NCBI GenBank assembly: GCA_025766275.1
Contig: JAFKAC010000028.1
Location: 310,001-374,000 of the forward strand
DNA from: Lactarius indigo
Lineage: Eukaryota > Basidiomycota > Agaricomycetes > Russulales > Russulaceae
Length of the DNA stretch: 64,000 nt
Direction of reading: 5' to 3'
Shown here: piece after piece, positions 1-11,418 of the stretch
Numbering within the stretch: position 1 is the first letter of the stretch
How the letters are laid out: every line of letters starts with the position of its first letter
The notes under the pieces: model-generated
Told to the model about the DNA's origin: nothing
What the model saw: the letters and a program-made list of their open reading frames with translations, nothing else
Databases searched by the model: none
Position numbers and translations under genes: made by a program

Positions 1-1
1 A

Positions 2-3000
2 CCTGCAAAACTGATCTTCGTCGGCATCGATGTCCTCTTCACCGTGCGTAATTTCAAGCTCCTTATTCATTGATCGACTCAAATTGATATCCGAATAATC
101 TCAGGCGGCTGATGGAGTCAGCGCGAGCTATGATGCCCTCCTTGAACTCTTCGAGTCCATCGGAAACTTCCTCAAACGTCTCCATGTCTACAGTGAGATC
201 CCATTGGACCCTTTGATGACGGATATAGTAGCCAAGATAATGGTCGAGTTGATCTCGATACTTGCCCTAGCGAAGAAACAAATCCATCGAGGACGACTCA
301 GTAAGCCGATTCTTTCTATAACTATCGGCAACAGTCTCCGAATGGGTTTGAGAGCAATTCGCAAAGAAGTTGATGGGGGATAGCGAGATCGAGAGCATAC
401 TGAAGAGATTGGACAGACTCACCCAAGACGAGGCCCGCATGACCGTGGCGCAGACCTTGGCTGTCGTTCATGGTCTTTTGAATAATATGAAGGTGGTCAT
501 GGACGGTACGTCAAGCTGTGTACTGACTTTAAAGCGCTCTGATCGGACAGTTCTCTAAATAGGTGGCGAGGCGTCAACGAGCGCAATCCGCCAGACTCTT
601 GGTAAGTTTTGTGATTACACGCAAGTCGGCTTTCTCTGGTCTTATGGGGGATGCTAGTCAGCATGCAGGAGGTTGCGAATGAGATTAACAAAATGAAGCG
701 TGCGTCGTCTCGCCCGTTCTTGGAGCTGTGGGGTGAACCGCCCCTTCAGGAAACCAGTTACAAAAGGACGCCAGAAGCTGGATCTCGCCTCCGGACCCGT
801 CCAAGAATCACGTCATCGCACGCAGGATTCACTCTGGTGAATCCTCAGTATGGTTTACCTGCGGCCCCACCTTCGAGAAGTGGAACCTGATGGGCGGCCT
901 CTTATGGATACATGGTAAACGTACGTCACTTTCATACCTCCCGTGATCACGTTTTCAACCGCTGATGGAAATTCGCGATGGTAGCGGGATCAGGGAAGAG
1001 CATCTTGTGGTAGGTGCCGCGCCACGCACACCCTCGTCTAAGTATATTCATATTGACGTCTGTCGACTAGTTCCAGTATCATCGAACAAGCCGCTACGCT
1101 ACGCGATCAGGGACTAGGCTTGGTGGCTTATTATTACTTTGACTTTAGAGATACCGCAAAGCAAGATGTCCGTGGCTTGCTGTGTTCCTTAATCATCCAA
1201 CTCTGCGCCAAGTCAGATCTTTGCTACGATGTCCTTTCTCGCCTATATTCCGATCACGACGCCGGATTGCGCTTGCCCGATGATGACGCACTCACCCAAT
1301 GCCTGAAGGACATGCTCGAACTCCCAGGACTGCCTCCGATCTATATCATCATCGATGCTCTCGACGAGTGCCTCGACACGTCTGGGGCGCCATCTCCACG
1401 TGAACTCGTGCTCGACCTTTTAGAGGACCTTGTCGAGTTACAACTTTCGAATCTTCGGATCTGCGTCACGAGTCGTCCCGAGGCAGATATCTATGATGCG
1501 CTTGGGCCGTTGGTGTCTCATCCTGTCTCTCTTCACGACGAAGCCGGCCAGAAGCAGGATATCATGGACTACATCAGTTCTTCTGTCGAGTCAGATAAAA
1601 AGATGCGAAAGTGGAGAGCGGAAGATAGGCAAATGGTTATCGATGCACTCACTCAGAGGGCCGGCGGAATGTAAGCAATCAGCATGACTGTATCGTAACT
1701 ATTTTTTCATTCGGTTACAGGTTTAGATGGGTTTATTGCCAAATAGAGGCGCTGCGACGGTGTTTCCCTCCAGCATTACGGCGGGCTCTCGAGGAGTTGC
1801 CTGAAAGCCTGGACTCAACATACGAGCGGATCTTGCTAGGCATCGAGAAGGCGAAACAGAAATATGCCTACCGCCTTCTGCAATGCATCGCGGTCTCTAT
1901 TCTCCCGCTTCGCGTTGAGGAGCTCGCGGAAGTACTTGCAGTTCAACCTGATGCCGGAGAGGAGTCAGAATATCATTCTGACTGGCGCCCCGAGGATGCA
2001 CATCAAGCAGTGTTGTCTGCGTGTTCCAGTTTGATCGTGATCGCCAATATCGATGGCTCGTCGGTCGTACAGTTTTCACACTTCTCGGTGAAAGAGTTCC
2101 TGATGTCCTCTCGCCTTGCAAACGCGGCGGAGCATCTTTCCGTTTATCACATCATTCCTCATTCCGCACACTCCACTCTTGCCCGCACCTGTCTCAGCGT
2201 CCTGCTCAATCTTGGTGACCGAGTCGACAAAAGCGCAATAGAAAAACGACCATTCGCGATCTATGCGGCTCGGTACTGGGTCGACCATGGCAAGTTCGAA
2301 GGCGTATCGTCGAAGATCGAGGATATGATGGAACGTCTGTTTGACCCAACCAAGCCCTACTTTGCGACATGGGTCTGGATATATGACGTTGACCGCCGTT
2401 GGAAACGACCGATGGCGACAGTACGCCCAACGCAACCTGAGGCCGAGCCATTATACTACGCAGCACTATGTGGTTTCCACAGCCTCACGGAACACCTCAC
2501 CATTGTACATACGATGGATGTTAACGCTAGGGGAGGGGACTTCGGCTCTCCGTTGAATGCCGCATTGATCAAGGGAGAGATTGAGATTGCTCTGAGATTA
2601 CTTGAGCTCGGCGCGAATATAAACGCCCTAGATGCCGTAGGCTGGAGTTCATTGCATAAAGCGGCAATAGGTGGTCATCGTGTCGTCACAGAATTGTTAC
2701 TCGAACATCAAGCAGATGTTAACATCCGGACAGGCAACATGCGCTCGACCCCGTTATTATTGGCAGCGGAGAATGGGCGACTGGATGTTTGTCGGCTGCT
2801 GCTCAAGCACGGGGCTAATGTGGCGTCTGCAAATATCGATGGGTTGGCTCCTTTGCACGTGGCATCTCAGCGTGGTCACCTCGATATCGTTCAAGTATTG
2901 CTTGATCACGGAGCCGATCTAAATGCGCAGCAAATTGAAGCAGACCTTTGGCCTCCATTGCACCTGGCATCGGGCACAGGATACCCCGGGATTTTTCAAC

Positions 3001-4601
3001 TACTAGTCAGACGTGACGCAGCACACGAAAAGACGAATCTGCACCAAGAAACCCCATTACACCTGGCGTCCCGTTTCGGGAATGTCGAAGTCGCCCGCTT
3101 CTTAATCGAGCAAGGCGCAAATACGATGTCCAAAGATAAGGACGGTTGTACCCCGTTGCACAACGCATCACGAGACGGGCATGTCGACCTCGTGGAAATC
3201 TTGCTAGAAGGTGGTGTGGACGTCAATGTACGAAACACAGACGGGGAGACCCCCTTGAACGTTGCATCGGGAAACGGCAAGCACGAAGTTGTTCGCTGCC
3301 TAATTGAGCGTGGAGCAGATATTGACTGCCGCGACAAGCAAGGGTGGACCCCTTTGCATGCAGCCGCACGAAGTGGACATCTCGACATCGTGCGGCTTTT
3401 ACTTGACTTTGGGACCGACATCCATGTCCATACTGGGAATCACGAGACTCCATTGATCCTGGCGTCACTGGGCGGACACATAGCAGTATCACGCTTTCTG
3501 ATCGAGCATCAAGCCGACGTTAATTCGATCGACGATAGCGGCTGGACATCGCTGCATGTCGCATCACAAGAGGGCCATATGGACATCGTTCGGCTGTTAC
3601 TCGACCATGGGGCGCATGTATATGTCCAGACACTTGATCTCTGGGCTCCACTCCATCTCGCATCATATAATGGACACCTCAGAGTTGCAGAGTTGCTAAT
3701 CGAGCGCGGTGCAGAGGTCGACGTGCGGAATGAAGACGAGAAGACACCATTGGACCTGGCATCTGGAAATGGGCAACTCGAAGTTGCGCGCCTGTTAATC
3801 AAGTGCGGCTCAAATATTAATTCACAGGACAGCGAGGACTGGACCCCATTACACTCAGCGGCATGGAATGGACATCTCAGTATCGTGGAGCTACTCCTTG
3901 ATTCCGGAGCGGATATTAGCATGCAGAATAGCAGCGAACAAACACCGATAGATCTTGCGCACAAAATCCGGAAACGCGACGTTATAAGCTTCCTAGCGAG
4001 GCGTTTAGGAGATCTACGATTCTTGAACACGGAGAGCTCGACCCTATCGGAAGCAGGGCCACAAATCGGCACTCCCGAGAATGTGGAGCCACAAGCGTAC
4101 ATCGATGATTCATCTGACGACGAAGAGAACAATTCGCTGCATAGCGCTATAGCAAACGGACACATTGGCATGGTCCAGAGGCTACTCGATCGCGGTGCAG
4201 ATGTCGACGAAAGGGACGACGTACTCCAGACTCCGTTATATGTAGCATCGAGGGAAGGGAGACTTGAAATTGCGAGGACATTAATCAAATATGGGGCGGA
4301 TGTGGACTCTCGAAACTGCATTGGCGGGACTCCGTTACAGGTGGCAGCACAGAATGGGCACATCGACATTGTGCGGTTGTTGCTCGACAACGGTGCTGAT
4401 ATAGACGCCACGCAGCGGGAGGATGCTACCGCATTGCATATCGCATCGGGCGAAGGCCATTTTGAGGTTGTACGACTGCTCCTCGAACAAGGAGCGAATA
4501 CACAAATACGGTCTGTGTATGACAGGACACCATTTCAAGATGCACTAGCAAAACGACACCGGGAGGTTGTGCAGTTGTTGTCGGAGTATGGCATCGATTG
4601 A
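2..4601 (+). CDS. NACHT-ankyrin STAND (NLR-like) protein, 5' partial
   Basis: The spliced model in the window has exons 2-43, 105-300, 353-505, 563-601, 658-699, 750-920, 985-1009, 1071-1670 and 1721-4601. Every intron is GT-AG and every phase agrees, giving about 1380 residues. The N-terminal exons read as a helical domain like the fungal STAND 'Goodbye' domain (ESIGNFLKRL, LDRLTQDEARM). The Walker A motif GKPGSGKS is split between exons 6 and 7. Walker B is YIIIDALDECLD near 1344-1379, followed by a sensor-type stretch ICVTSRPEA. About 21 ankyrin repeats run from roughly 2440 to 4598. By family knowledge such proteins are cytoplasmic signal-transducing NTPases in fungal nonself recognition or incompatibility; the ligand is unknown. 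The first exon lies off the window. No frameshift or stop is seen, so the gene looks functional. Confidence 0.9.
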
Positions 4602-6663
4602 GCATAGGGATTGAGAGAACGGAGGATCAATGCGACAGTATAGGTTTGGATGTATGGCCTTTTTTGGAGTTGTACACTATTTATAATGTCGTTAGTACTG
4701 TAATCAGAGTCGGTACTCGCATCAGGAAAACAAAACGTTACTAGGAGCACTAGCCGTAACTATTGTAGTGCTGACTACTGACACCCAAATATGGTAGGAG
4801 CTAGTTCCCCTAGTCACGGCTAGTCAAATTTTGTTTTGCTGATGTCGTTTGTATGTTACCGACCAATTATCAACACAGTACAGTCGGCTGCAGGACCGCG
4901 TCGCGGTCCGAGAGACGAGGTGGAGTAGTAGGTCGGTATACTAGTCCCTGTGGCGGGCTAGAGGATACCGAAGTTAGTCGGGCTCCTCTGGTGATTACAT
5001 AATCCTGAGATTCCCTTTTGCGTGACACCTTTACATCCCTTCACGTCGACGATGTTTGCCGTCCTCACCATCTCTTGAAGGGTTTTCACCCTCAACGGCC
5101 TTACAAAACCTCCCTGCATACTGCATTTACGCGCAGCTCACAATGGCACCACAGCTTCCTGCACCGTCGCCACCCTCGCGTCATCACCACCACCAATCCG
5201 TCTCACATACCCAGAGCCAAGCACAAACTTCCGCGTCACCCTTTGACGTTCCGGCATCTCCCTTGGAAAGCGCATTCAACGCACTCTCGCGGCTCTCGGC
5301 TTGAGAAGGCGCATGCAGACGGTATACCACTTGCACACACCCGAGGCCGCTGTTGAAGGAGCTCGTCGAGGTGGAAAACGTGCCTGCAAGTGCAGTACGG
5401 ATGGCGGTACAGAAGAGAGCGAAGCGCAAGGCCCTGCGTGGGTTCGTCGTGGTTGGATCGAGGGTTGGGTTGCTGTGACTGCCAGTGGTTACGTTTGTAG
5501 GTCTTTGCCCGTCTTTGCATCGAGCGTATTGATAGAGGAGTACCTCACTCAGTTCATTTGGAATTTCCATGATGTCGAGGCTCGTACGGCCGTCCCGAAT
5601 GAGCTCATATTGATACTCAAGAGACCAACTAACCTCGTCTATTTTCATTGCCCCTACTCCGTCTCGTTCCCATTGAAAGATCTACTAGAAGCGTCGAGGA
5701 CGGCATTCACGATACGCATATACTTACGCTTACATCCCATTTCGCCATTGCTATATCCCCCGAACCGTCTACTCGAGGGCGGCGCAGCCGAATGCAACCA
5801 TGCGACTGCATCGGTACTCGAATACTGCCAAGACAACGGTACGTGAGAAGAGGCAAGAAGTCAATGCCTGCACGTAACGGTCTCAATTGGTAAAGTGGAC
5901 GACCGCACTAGCTGCTGGTCGACTCGTGGGCGAAGCACACCGCGCTAGTCATTAGCAAGATGTTGGGCATCCCGCTGGCGCGTACTGGTGAATCATCATA
6001 TTTCCCCAAACTATGTAAAGCCTAATGAGAGTCAGACTAACAATCTCTGAGACATAGGCACCAGCCACGGTGAAAATACTCTCCTCACCGTTACCCAAGA
6101 CAGGGCGAGATGAGACGAACAATGTGACAACCCACGTCAAGAGGCGATAGCGGAATGGGGTCTTTTTAAAAACAAAAAAGACACGATACCATACCATACC
6201 GGAAAATAAGGGACTTTTATAATTAAAGGACTTTGGAATAAAAACCTTTCTCCCCAAGTTCCCTCCACTTCCGCGGAACAACGCGGTAGCGGGGATCGAG
6301 ATAGCTTGGCGAGCGGAACTCGAAGAATCACCTTGAGCATCACCGTTCTCGTTGGCGACCCGGGTATGTTGTTTCCCAATCTGCTGCGCAAGAAACTGTG
6401 CCTGGCATCCGAGCGAATTGATAACTGAGGTGTCCCCTCAGCTCAGTCGGGACAACGACAGTAACGCTGTTTAAGCTGTTGCGGACTTTCCCGCTTCATC
6501 AGTAGTTCTGTTAACACTGGGCAACCTCTGACATCATCACAGCACAGAATAGATGAACAGTTGGTTGCAAATTGACGAGAAAAGCGAGACTGTTCCGCTT
6601 TCTGACACGACGAGGGGTCACGATCAAGGAGTGTGGTGACTATCTTCGAATCAAGGACCCTCA
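4602..6663. other. Intergenic stretch, no supported gene
   Basis: Several open frames exist between 5018 and 5893 on both strands, but none shows a recognisable domain and the frames conflict. The first about 150 bases after the NACHT-ankyrin stop resemble the sequence after the ankyrin paralogue fragment (from 24870), including a shared CTATTTATAATGTCGTTA, so they are probably conserved 3' flank. 6100-6340 is AT-rich and featureless apart from homopurine runs. I see no LTR pair or tRNA here. Confidence 0.5.
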
Positions 6664-7192
6664 AAAGTCAATTCGCGGGACAAAGAGGGCTGGACTCCAT
6701 CACACTCAGCGGCATGCAATGGACATATCAGTCTCGTGGAGCTGCTTCTTGATTCTGGCGCGGACGTCGGCATTCAAAATAGCAGCGAAGAAACCCCTTT
6801 AGACCTTGCTCAGGAAAACATGAGGCGTAACGTTACAAGTTTCCTAGTGACACATTCTGGGAGTATACGTGTCCTAAATGCCGCAAGCTCGACCCCATTG
6901 GAAACAGAGTCCCTCCCCGATATTGTGGAGCCACAAATGCTTAGCGGCGACTCATCTAACGACGAGGATAGCAACTCATTGCATAGAGCATAGGTCAACG
7001 ATCGCGTCGACGTGGTCAAGAGATTAATTGATCACGGTGCAGATATGAACGAACGGAGAGAGCATCTCCTGACTCCATTGAAAGTAGCATCGACGGACGG
7101 GAAGCTTGAAATTGCGAGGACGTTGATCAAATATGGTGCGGGCGTGAACTCTCGAGATGCTGTTGGCTGGACCCCGTTGCACAGAGCAATGG
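6664..7192 (+). pseudogene. Ankyrin paralogue, left fragment (interrupted)
   Basis: This stretch translates into ankyrin repeats closely matching the 3' third of the NACHT-ankyrin gene (about 3830-4345): the HSAACNGH, VELLLDSGADV, LEIARTLIKYGA and GWTPLHRAM segments align one to one with that gene. A TAG stop at 6991-6993 interrupts the frame where the intact gene has no stop. No Goodbye or NACHT part precedes it, so only the C-terminal coding end was duplicated or has survived. It stops at codon ATG of HRAM, where a retrotransposon enters; the continuation is at 24609. Confidence 0.85.
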
Positions 7193-7477
7193 TGTTGTGA
7201 ACACATGACTCATCCGTTAACCTGTGACTCGCGGATATTATTAAGACGACGCGCAAGCCTGTGTATTATAGGTATTCCGAGATTGTTTCCCTTCTCATGT
7301 CTCAGATATGCTCCTGTAGGAATAGGAGAGGGCCGCGTCAGCACGACGCGCAAGCGTAGTAGCTCATGTATTTAAACAGTGAGTTTGCGACTGGAATCAC
7401 AGAATTCTCTCGCCCATTTTCCCTGCCGTCACAAATCATTAGTCATCAGAAGTCACACGGAGGTGGGCGACATCACA
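7193..7477 (+). repeat. Solo LTR of family A, plus orientation
   Basis: This 285-bp unit starts TGTTGTGAAC and ends GACATCACA, and is homologous to the reverse complement of the LTRs at 7482-7776 and 24314-24608. It is flanked by ATGG at 7189-7192 and ATGG at 7478-7481, so it is a complete LTR with its own 4-bp target duplication and no internal region. It contains the LTR promoter motif TATTTAAA near 7368. It is more diverged than the two LTRs of element A are from each other. Confidence 0.85.
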
Positions 7478-7481
7478 ATGG

Positions 7482-7776
7482 TGTGATGTCGCCCACTTCC
7501 GTGTGACTTCTTGACTAAGCGATTCGTAACGGCAGGGAATGATGGGCAAGAGAATTCTGTGATTCCAGTCGCCAACTTGCTGTTTAAATACATTTTGACT
7601 ACACGCTTGCGCATCGCGCTGACGCGGCCTACTCCTATCTTACAGGAATACATCTGAGACAAACCATAGAGAACGATCTCGGAATACCTTCAATATACAG
7701 GCTTGCACGTTGCTTTCGTAATTCGGAAAGGTCACAAGACCACGATGAGTCACGCTGACTCATTCGGTTCACAACA
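7482..7776 (-). repeat. 3' LTR of element A
   Basis: On the plus strand it reads TGTGATGTCGCCC to GGTTCACAACA, that is TG...CA on both strands. It is 295 bp, the same length as the 5' LTR at 24314-24608. The two copies differ at 11 positions by my hand alignment, all CpG versus TpG/CpA. Internal polypurine sequence GATGGGGTAA (minus strand) abuts it at 7777. Confidence 0.92.
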
Positions 7777-7962
7777 TTACCCCATCGGTAGTTTCTTGTG
7801 ACTCCGGTCACAACTGAAATGAGAAATAGAGTTGCCACAATTCTGGGACAGTCGCATGACCAATCAGAGGCATTTTTTGGTTTTTGGACGGGAGTGGAAC
7901 GATGAAGTGTTTTATCGGGGTCCGGAAGATCCCGGGGTTTTTCTTTCTTGTTTTTGTCTTTG

Positions 7963-10904
7963 TCATAACGCCACCATATCTTTTCTCTTCAGATCGGAAC
8001 TTGCAAACCACAAAGAGTCTTGAGAATGAGAAGATGGAAAGTATCGCTGAAGCCGAGCACTGTTATACAGGTTCTTGAGAATGTATCCGTTTCATGTTTG
8101 TAACTGGTACGTGTTTTTATCAGTAATGTCTTTGATGATGAAGGGGCCATCCCATCGTGGATGGAGTTTCATACCGGCTTCATGCCGTCTTTTCACCACA
8201 TCTCCAATACCAAGGCCTTTCTCCCGGTATTCTTCTTCTTGCTGAGATGCTTCTTTTTCCAGGCGCGACCCCGCTCGTTCATTGGCCTCTCGTCGGAATC
8301 GAGCCAAATTCTGAACATGCTCCAGCCTTCGCTGCTGGATGAACTCAATTTCTTCGTCCGTCGGATTACGTTGGAATATTTGGTGGATCCTTTCGCTAGG
8401 TAAGCATGCTTCTCTTCCGTACATCAGGAAGAACGGTGACACACCCGTAGATGAACTGATGTGCACTCAATAAGCGAGGAGGGCGTCTGGGAGAAGTTCG
8501 TCCCATTGAGTTTGTCTTTGGGGCGCGGTCATCCTTGCTAACATTTGTGTTAGGATGTCGTTGAACTTCTCCAGGCGTCCATTAGTTTGGGGATGGTACG
8601 GGGTGGTTCGGGAATGCTGGATCTCCAGACGGTGAAGTAAGTTCTGCAGTTCATATGATAGGAATTCCGCTCCATTGTCCGAAAGGACTGTCACTGGCTT
8701 CCCATAGGTGTGTACGATATATTGCAGCATCTCAACAACAACTTTGCTGGAGCGTTGGGGAATGGCTTGCACAATTGTCCAATCAGTGCCGAGGTCCATC
8801 ACTGTAAGAAGGTAGCGATTCCCTCTCAAGGTTTTAGGCAGAGGACCAACGAAATCGAACGCCCAAGCGTCTCCAGCATCAACTCGAGGAATGGGGAAAA
8901 GCGGCTGTGTCGAAGTGGGTTCTTGGTGAGCAAATTGACACTCCTCGCAACTTCTGAGTGTACGCTCAACGATCTCTTGTGCATATGGAATATAGATTCG
9001 CGTCTGGAGGGCGGCTATAATAGCTTTGGGTCCCAAGTGGCCCAGTTCTCGATGAATCATCCTAATCTTTTCTTCGGCCATGTCTTGTGTCGTCGGGACC
9101 TCCACTACAACTTCTTCTCCCCAACGATTAGGGGTCCTCTTGCACAGGACATCTTCGTTTACTAGGTATGATCCATTTCCGACCGCAGTGGATTGTTCCC
9201 CTTGTTGCAGACACCTTTTATATTCCGCAAATGTCTGGAAGACGGCGCTTCGGTCTTTCTTTTCTTCGGTGGGATTCAGTGGAGCAGCGAAGAGGGGTGT
9301 AAGGGTCTCAGAATCAGGTATGTCCTGATGTCCCTTCCTTCGCAACAGCGCATCTGCCACTAACTGATGTCGTCCAGGTCTATAGATAATTTCGACATCA
9401 AAGTGAGCGATGTCGTCCACGAAACGCGCAAGTCGTCGACCAAGGTTTTTCTGCGTCAGGAAATATTTTAAAGACTCGTGATCGGTACGTACGAGTATTG
9501 GGGATCCTTCAATGTATCCACACCATTTGTGTAACGCGTATACAATGGCGAGCATCTCCCTTTCTTGCGCAGAATACCTTTGTTCGGTGGGCGTCATGCG
9601 CCGAGATTCGAAAGCGATGGGGTGTAAGTCCTTCTCTTTGAGCTTGAAGCGATCTTTTTGCTCACCAGCTCCTTTCCCCTTTTTCAGATCAACAGATGAG
9701 TCACAAGTCTGTTGTAGGACGGCGCCCAGGCAATTGCCAGAAGCATCTGTGTCTATAACGAAGAGGCGCCATGGTGTCGGGTGAATGAGTAAGTCGGCAG
9801 AGGTCAGCGCTTCCTTCAAGTGCTTCATGGCTAACTCACAATCGGCATCCCATCGAATAGGTGTTCCGTGTCGCGGACTTCCTTCCAGCAACTTATACAT
9901 GGGTCCGGCGGTCTTGGCAAAACCCCGTATGAATCGACGATAATATCTGGCGACGTTCAAGAACCCGCACACCTCCAAAATCGTCGAACACGAAGGCCAC
10001 TTCAAGATCGCATCAACCTTTTCCAGGTTGGTTCGAAGACCTTCTCCGGATGCTATGTGACCCAGGTAGAGTATCGAAGAGCGGCCCCACATACATTTCT
10101 TCTCATTTAGGATGAGGCCATGCTTGTGAAGGGTGTTGACGACGTCGAGAACATTTGGACATGTTCATCTTTTGTATGGGAGAAGATGATAACGTCGTCC
10201 AAGTAGACCATTGCGCAGCGATCGATAAAGGTACGTAGAATCTCATTCATCATTGTCTGAAAAGTTGCGGGTGCGTTGGTGAGTCCGAATGGCATCACTC
10301 GGAACTGAAAATGACCATATCGACAGGTAAACGCTGTCTTCTCTTTGGCATCATCGGCGAGCCTCACCTGCCAATATCCACTGCGGAGGTCCAGACATGT
10401 GAAGAAGTGGGCCCCTGCAAGGTTTCGGTAACACTTGTCTATGCGTGGCAAAGGATACGCGTTCAATTTGGTGAGTTTATTGAGAGCTCGGTAGTTGACG
10501 CATATGCGCGACGTACCATCTTTTTTCGGAACCGGGAGTAAAGGGGACGACCAAGGTGAGTCCGAAGGTTCAATGACCCCTTCGTCTAATCCCTCGTCGA
10601 TAAACTTCTTGATAGATTCGTGTTCGACCGGCGTAAGGGGCCGTCCGTATCATCTCAAAGGCTTCGCATCCCCTACGTCAATCTCATGGACCCATTTCCA
10701 GAGGGGTGGGAAACCCACCTTATCCTTGAAGGCTCCTGGTACACTTTCTTTTACGATTCGTTTGATATGTTCACCAAACGTTTCGTTAGTTGTTGTGGCA
10801 CTTCCATTGCTCGCGACTATCAAGTCATTGTCCCGAGCTTCTGGCTGATTCGGTGTACAATGAAGGAGCGCGGGACGATGCGGCACCTGATGTTTTGGTC
10901 TCAA
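7963..10904 (-). pseudogene. Element A pol, 3' part: RT, RNase H, integrase
   Basis: Read on the minus strand this encodes a Ty3-type reverse transcriptase (RTCRYGHFQFRVMPFGLTNA-like block, catalytic YLDD near 10200), RNase H (ATDASGNCLGAVLQQ) and integrase (HLGP zinc-binding region, CEEC, core FDFVGPL, SDNGAEF, QTNGRLEKFN). The reading frame is broken by TGA at 10650-10652, 8467-8469 and 8092-8094, and by a one-base deletion near 10150 just after the YLDD block. The true C-terminus is probably the TGA at 7963-7965, because NGYILKN-like sequence continues past 8092. The N-terminal part of pol lies at 21921-21996, on the far side of element B. Confidence 0.85.
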
Positions 10905-10911
10905 GCACCAG

Positions 10912-11397
10912 TGTTACGGTACGAACTAATGACCGGTTATGACTACGGTCCGGTATCAGTATTAGTCATGGACTCTTACATCGCATCAGTCAGCATAGTA
11001 GTTCGCATGTGATTGTGACTCATGTATGACTCATTCCTAGGATAGCTGTACTAGGGTTCAAGCTAGTTACGCTATTGGTTACGTATTATTCTAGCAGCGC
11101 TTTAAAGCCCGCGCGTATTTGTATAAGTAGTCGACTCAGAAGACCAAGAGTCCCCATCTTGGTCTTCTTCAATCCACCGCTTGACTCGTTCTCTTTCTTG
11201 CCTTAGTCTCAGACTAAGTGTGCCTCCACTCGTATCCACCAAGGGATACTACTTCTTCACTTTAAGCTGCAGCGTGTGCCGGAGTGCCCCTGTTCAGCTT
11301 GCGTTGGGTTGACACGTGATCCCCATTCACCTATCTCTGCTAAGTTGATTACGCCCTCATAGTGTCCAAGTCGGACTGACGCCGGTGGAGCATAACA
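10912..11397 (+). repeat. 5' LTR of element B
   Basis: It begins TGTTACGGTACG and ends GGAGCATAACA. TATAAG lies at 11122-11127. The sequence ATCTTGGTCTT at 11156-11166 is the inferred start of the transcript and the self-primer. A partly palindromic AAGACCAAGA precedes it. Eight differences from the 3' LTR were found, all at CpG-type positions, including the terminal GCATAACA versus GCGTAACA. Confidence 0.93.
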
Positions 11398-11399
11398 TT

Positions 11400-11410
11400 A
11401 AGACCAAGAT
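11400..11410 (+). promoter_or_regulatory. Element B primer-binding site (self-priming type)
   Basis: AAGACCAAGAT begins two bases after the 5' LTR. It has no resemblance to a tRNA 3' end (no TGG), but it is the exact reverse complement of ATCTTGGTCTT at 11156-11166 in the LTR, 34 nt downstream of the TATA box. In Tf1/sushi elements the first 11 nt of the mRNA fold back on such a site and prime minus-strand synthesis; that mechanism is inferred here. Confidence 0.75.
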
Positions 11411-11418
11411 CCTCAATC

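Noticed and set aside
5018..5893. Overlapping open frames on both strands between the NACHT gene and the paralogue fragment
   Set aside because: Frames conflict, no domain is recognisable, and attempts to join them with GT-AG introns run into stops; I could not support a gene.
6122..6542. TGTGACAACCC ... CATCATCACA as a possible solo LTR
   Set aside because: The ends look LTR-like, but no target duplication flanks them and no second copy is in the window.
7193..7776. Large palindrome read as a foldback DNA transposon
   Set aside because: Its two arms are LTRs with TG...CA ends and an ATGG target duplication lies exactly between them, so two LTR insertions explain it better.
11398..11415. 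tRNA-type primer-binding site after the LTRs
   Set aside because: No TGG or tRNA 3' complement follows any chromovirus LTR here, whereas an exact 11-nt match to the LTR does.
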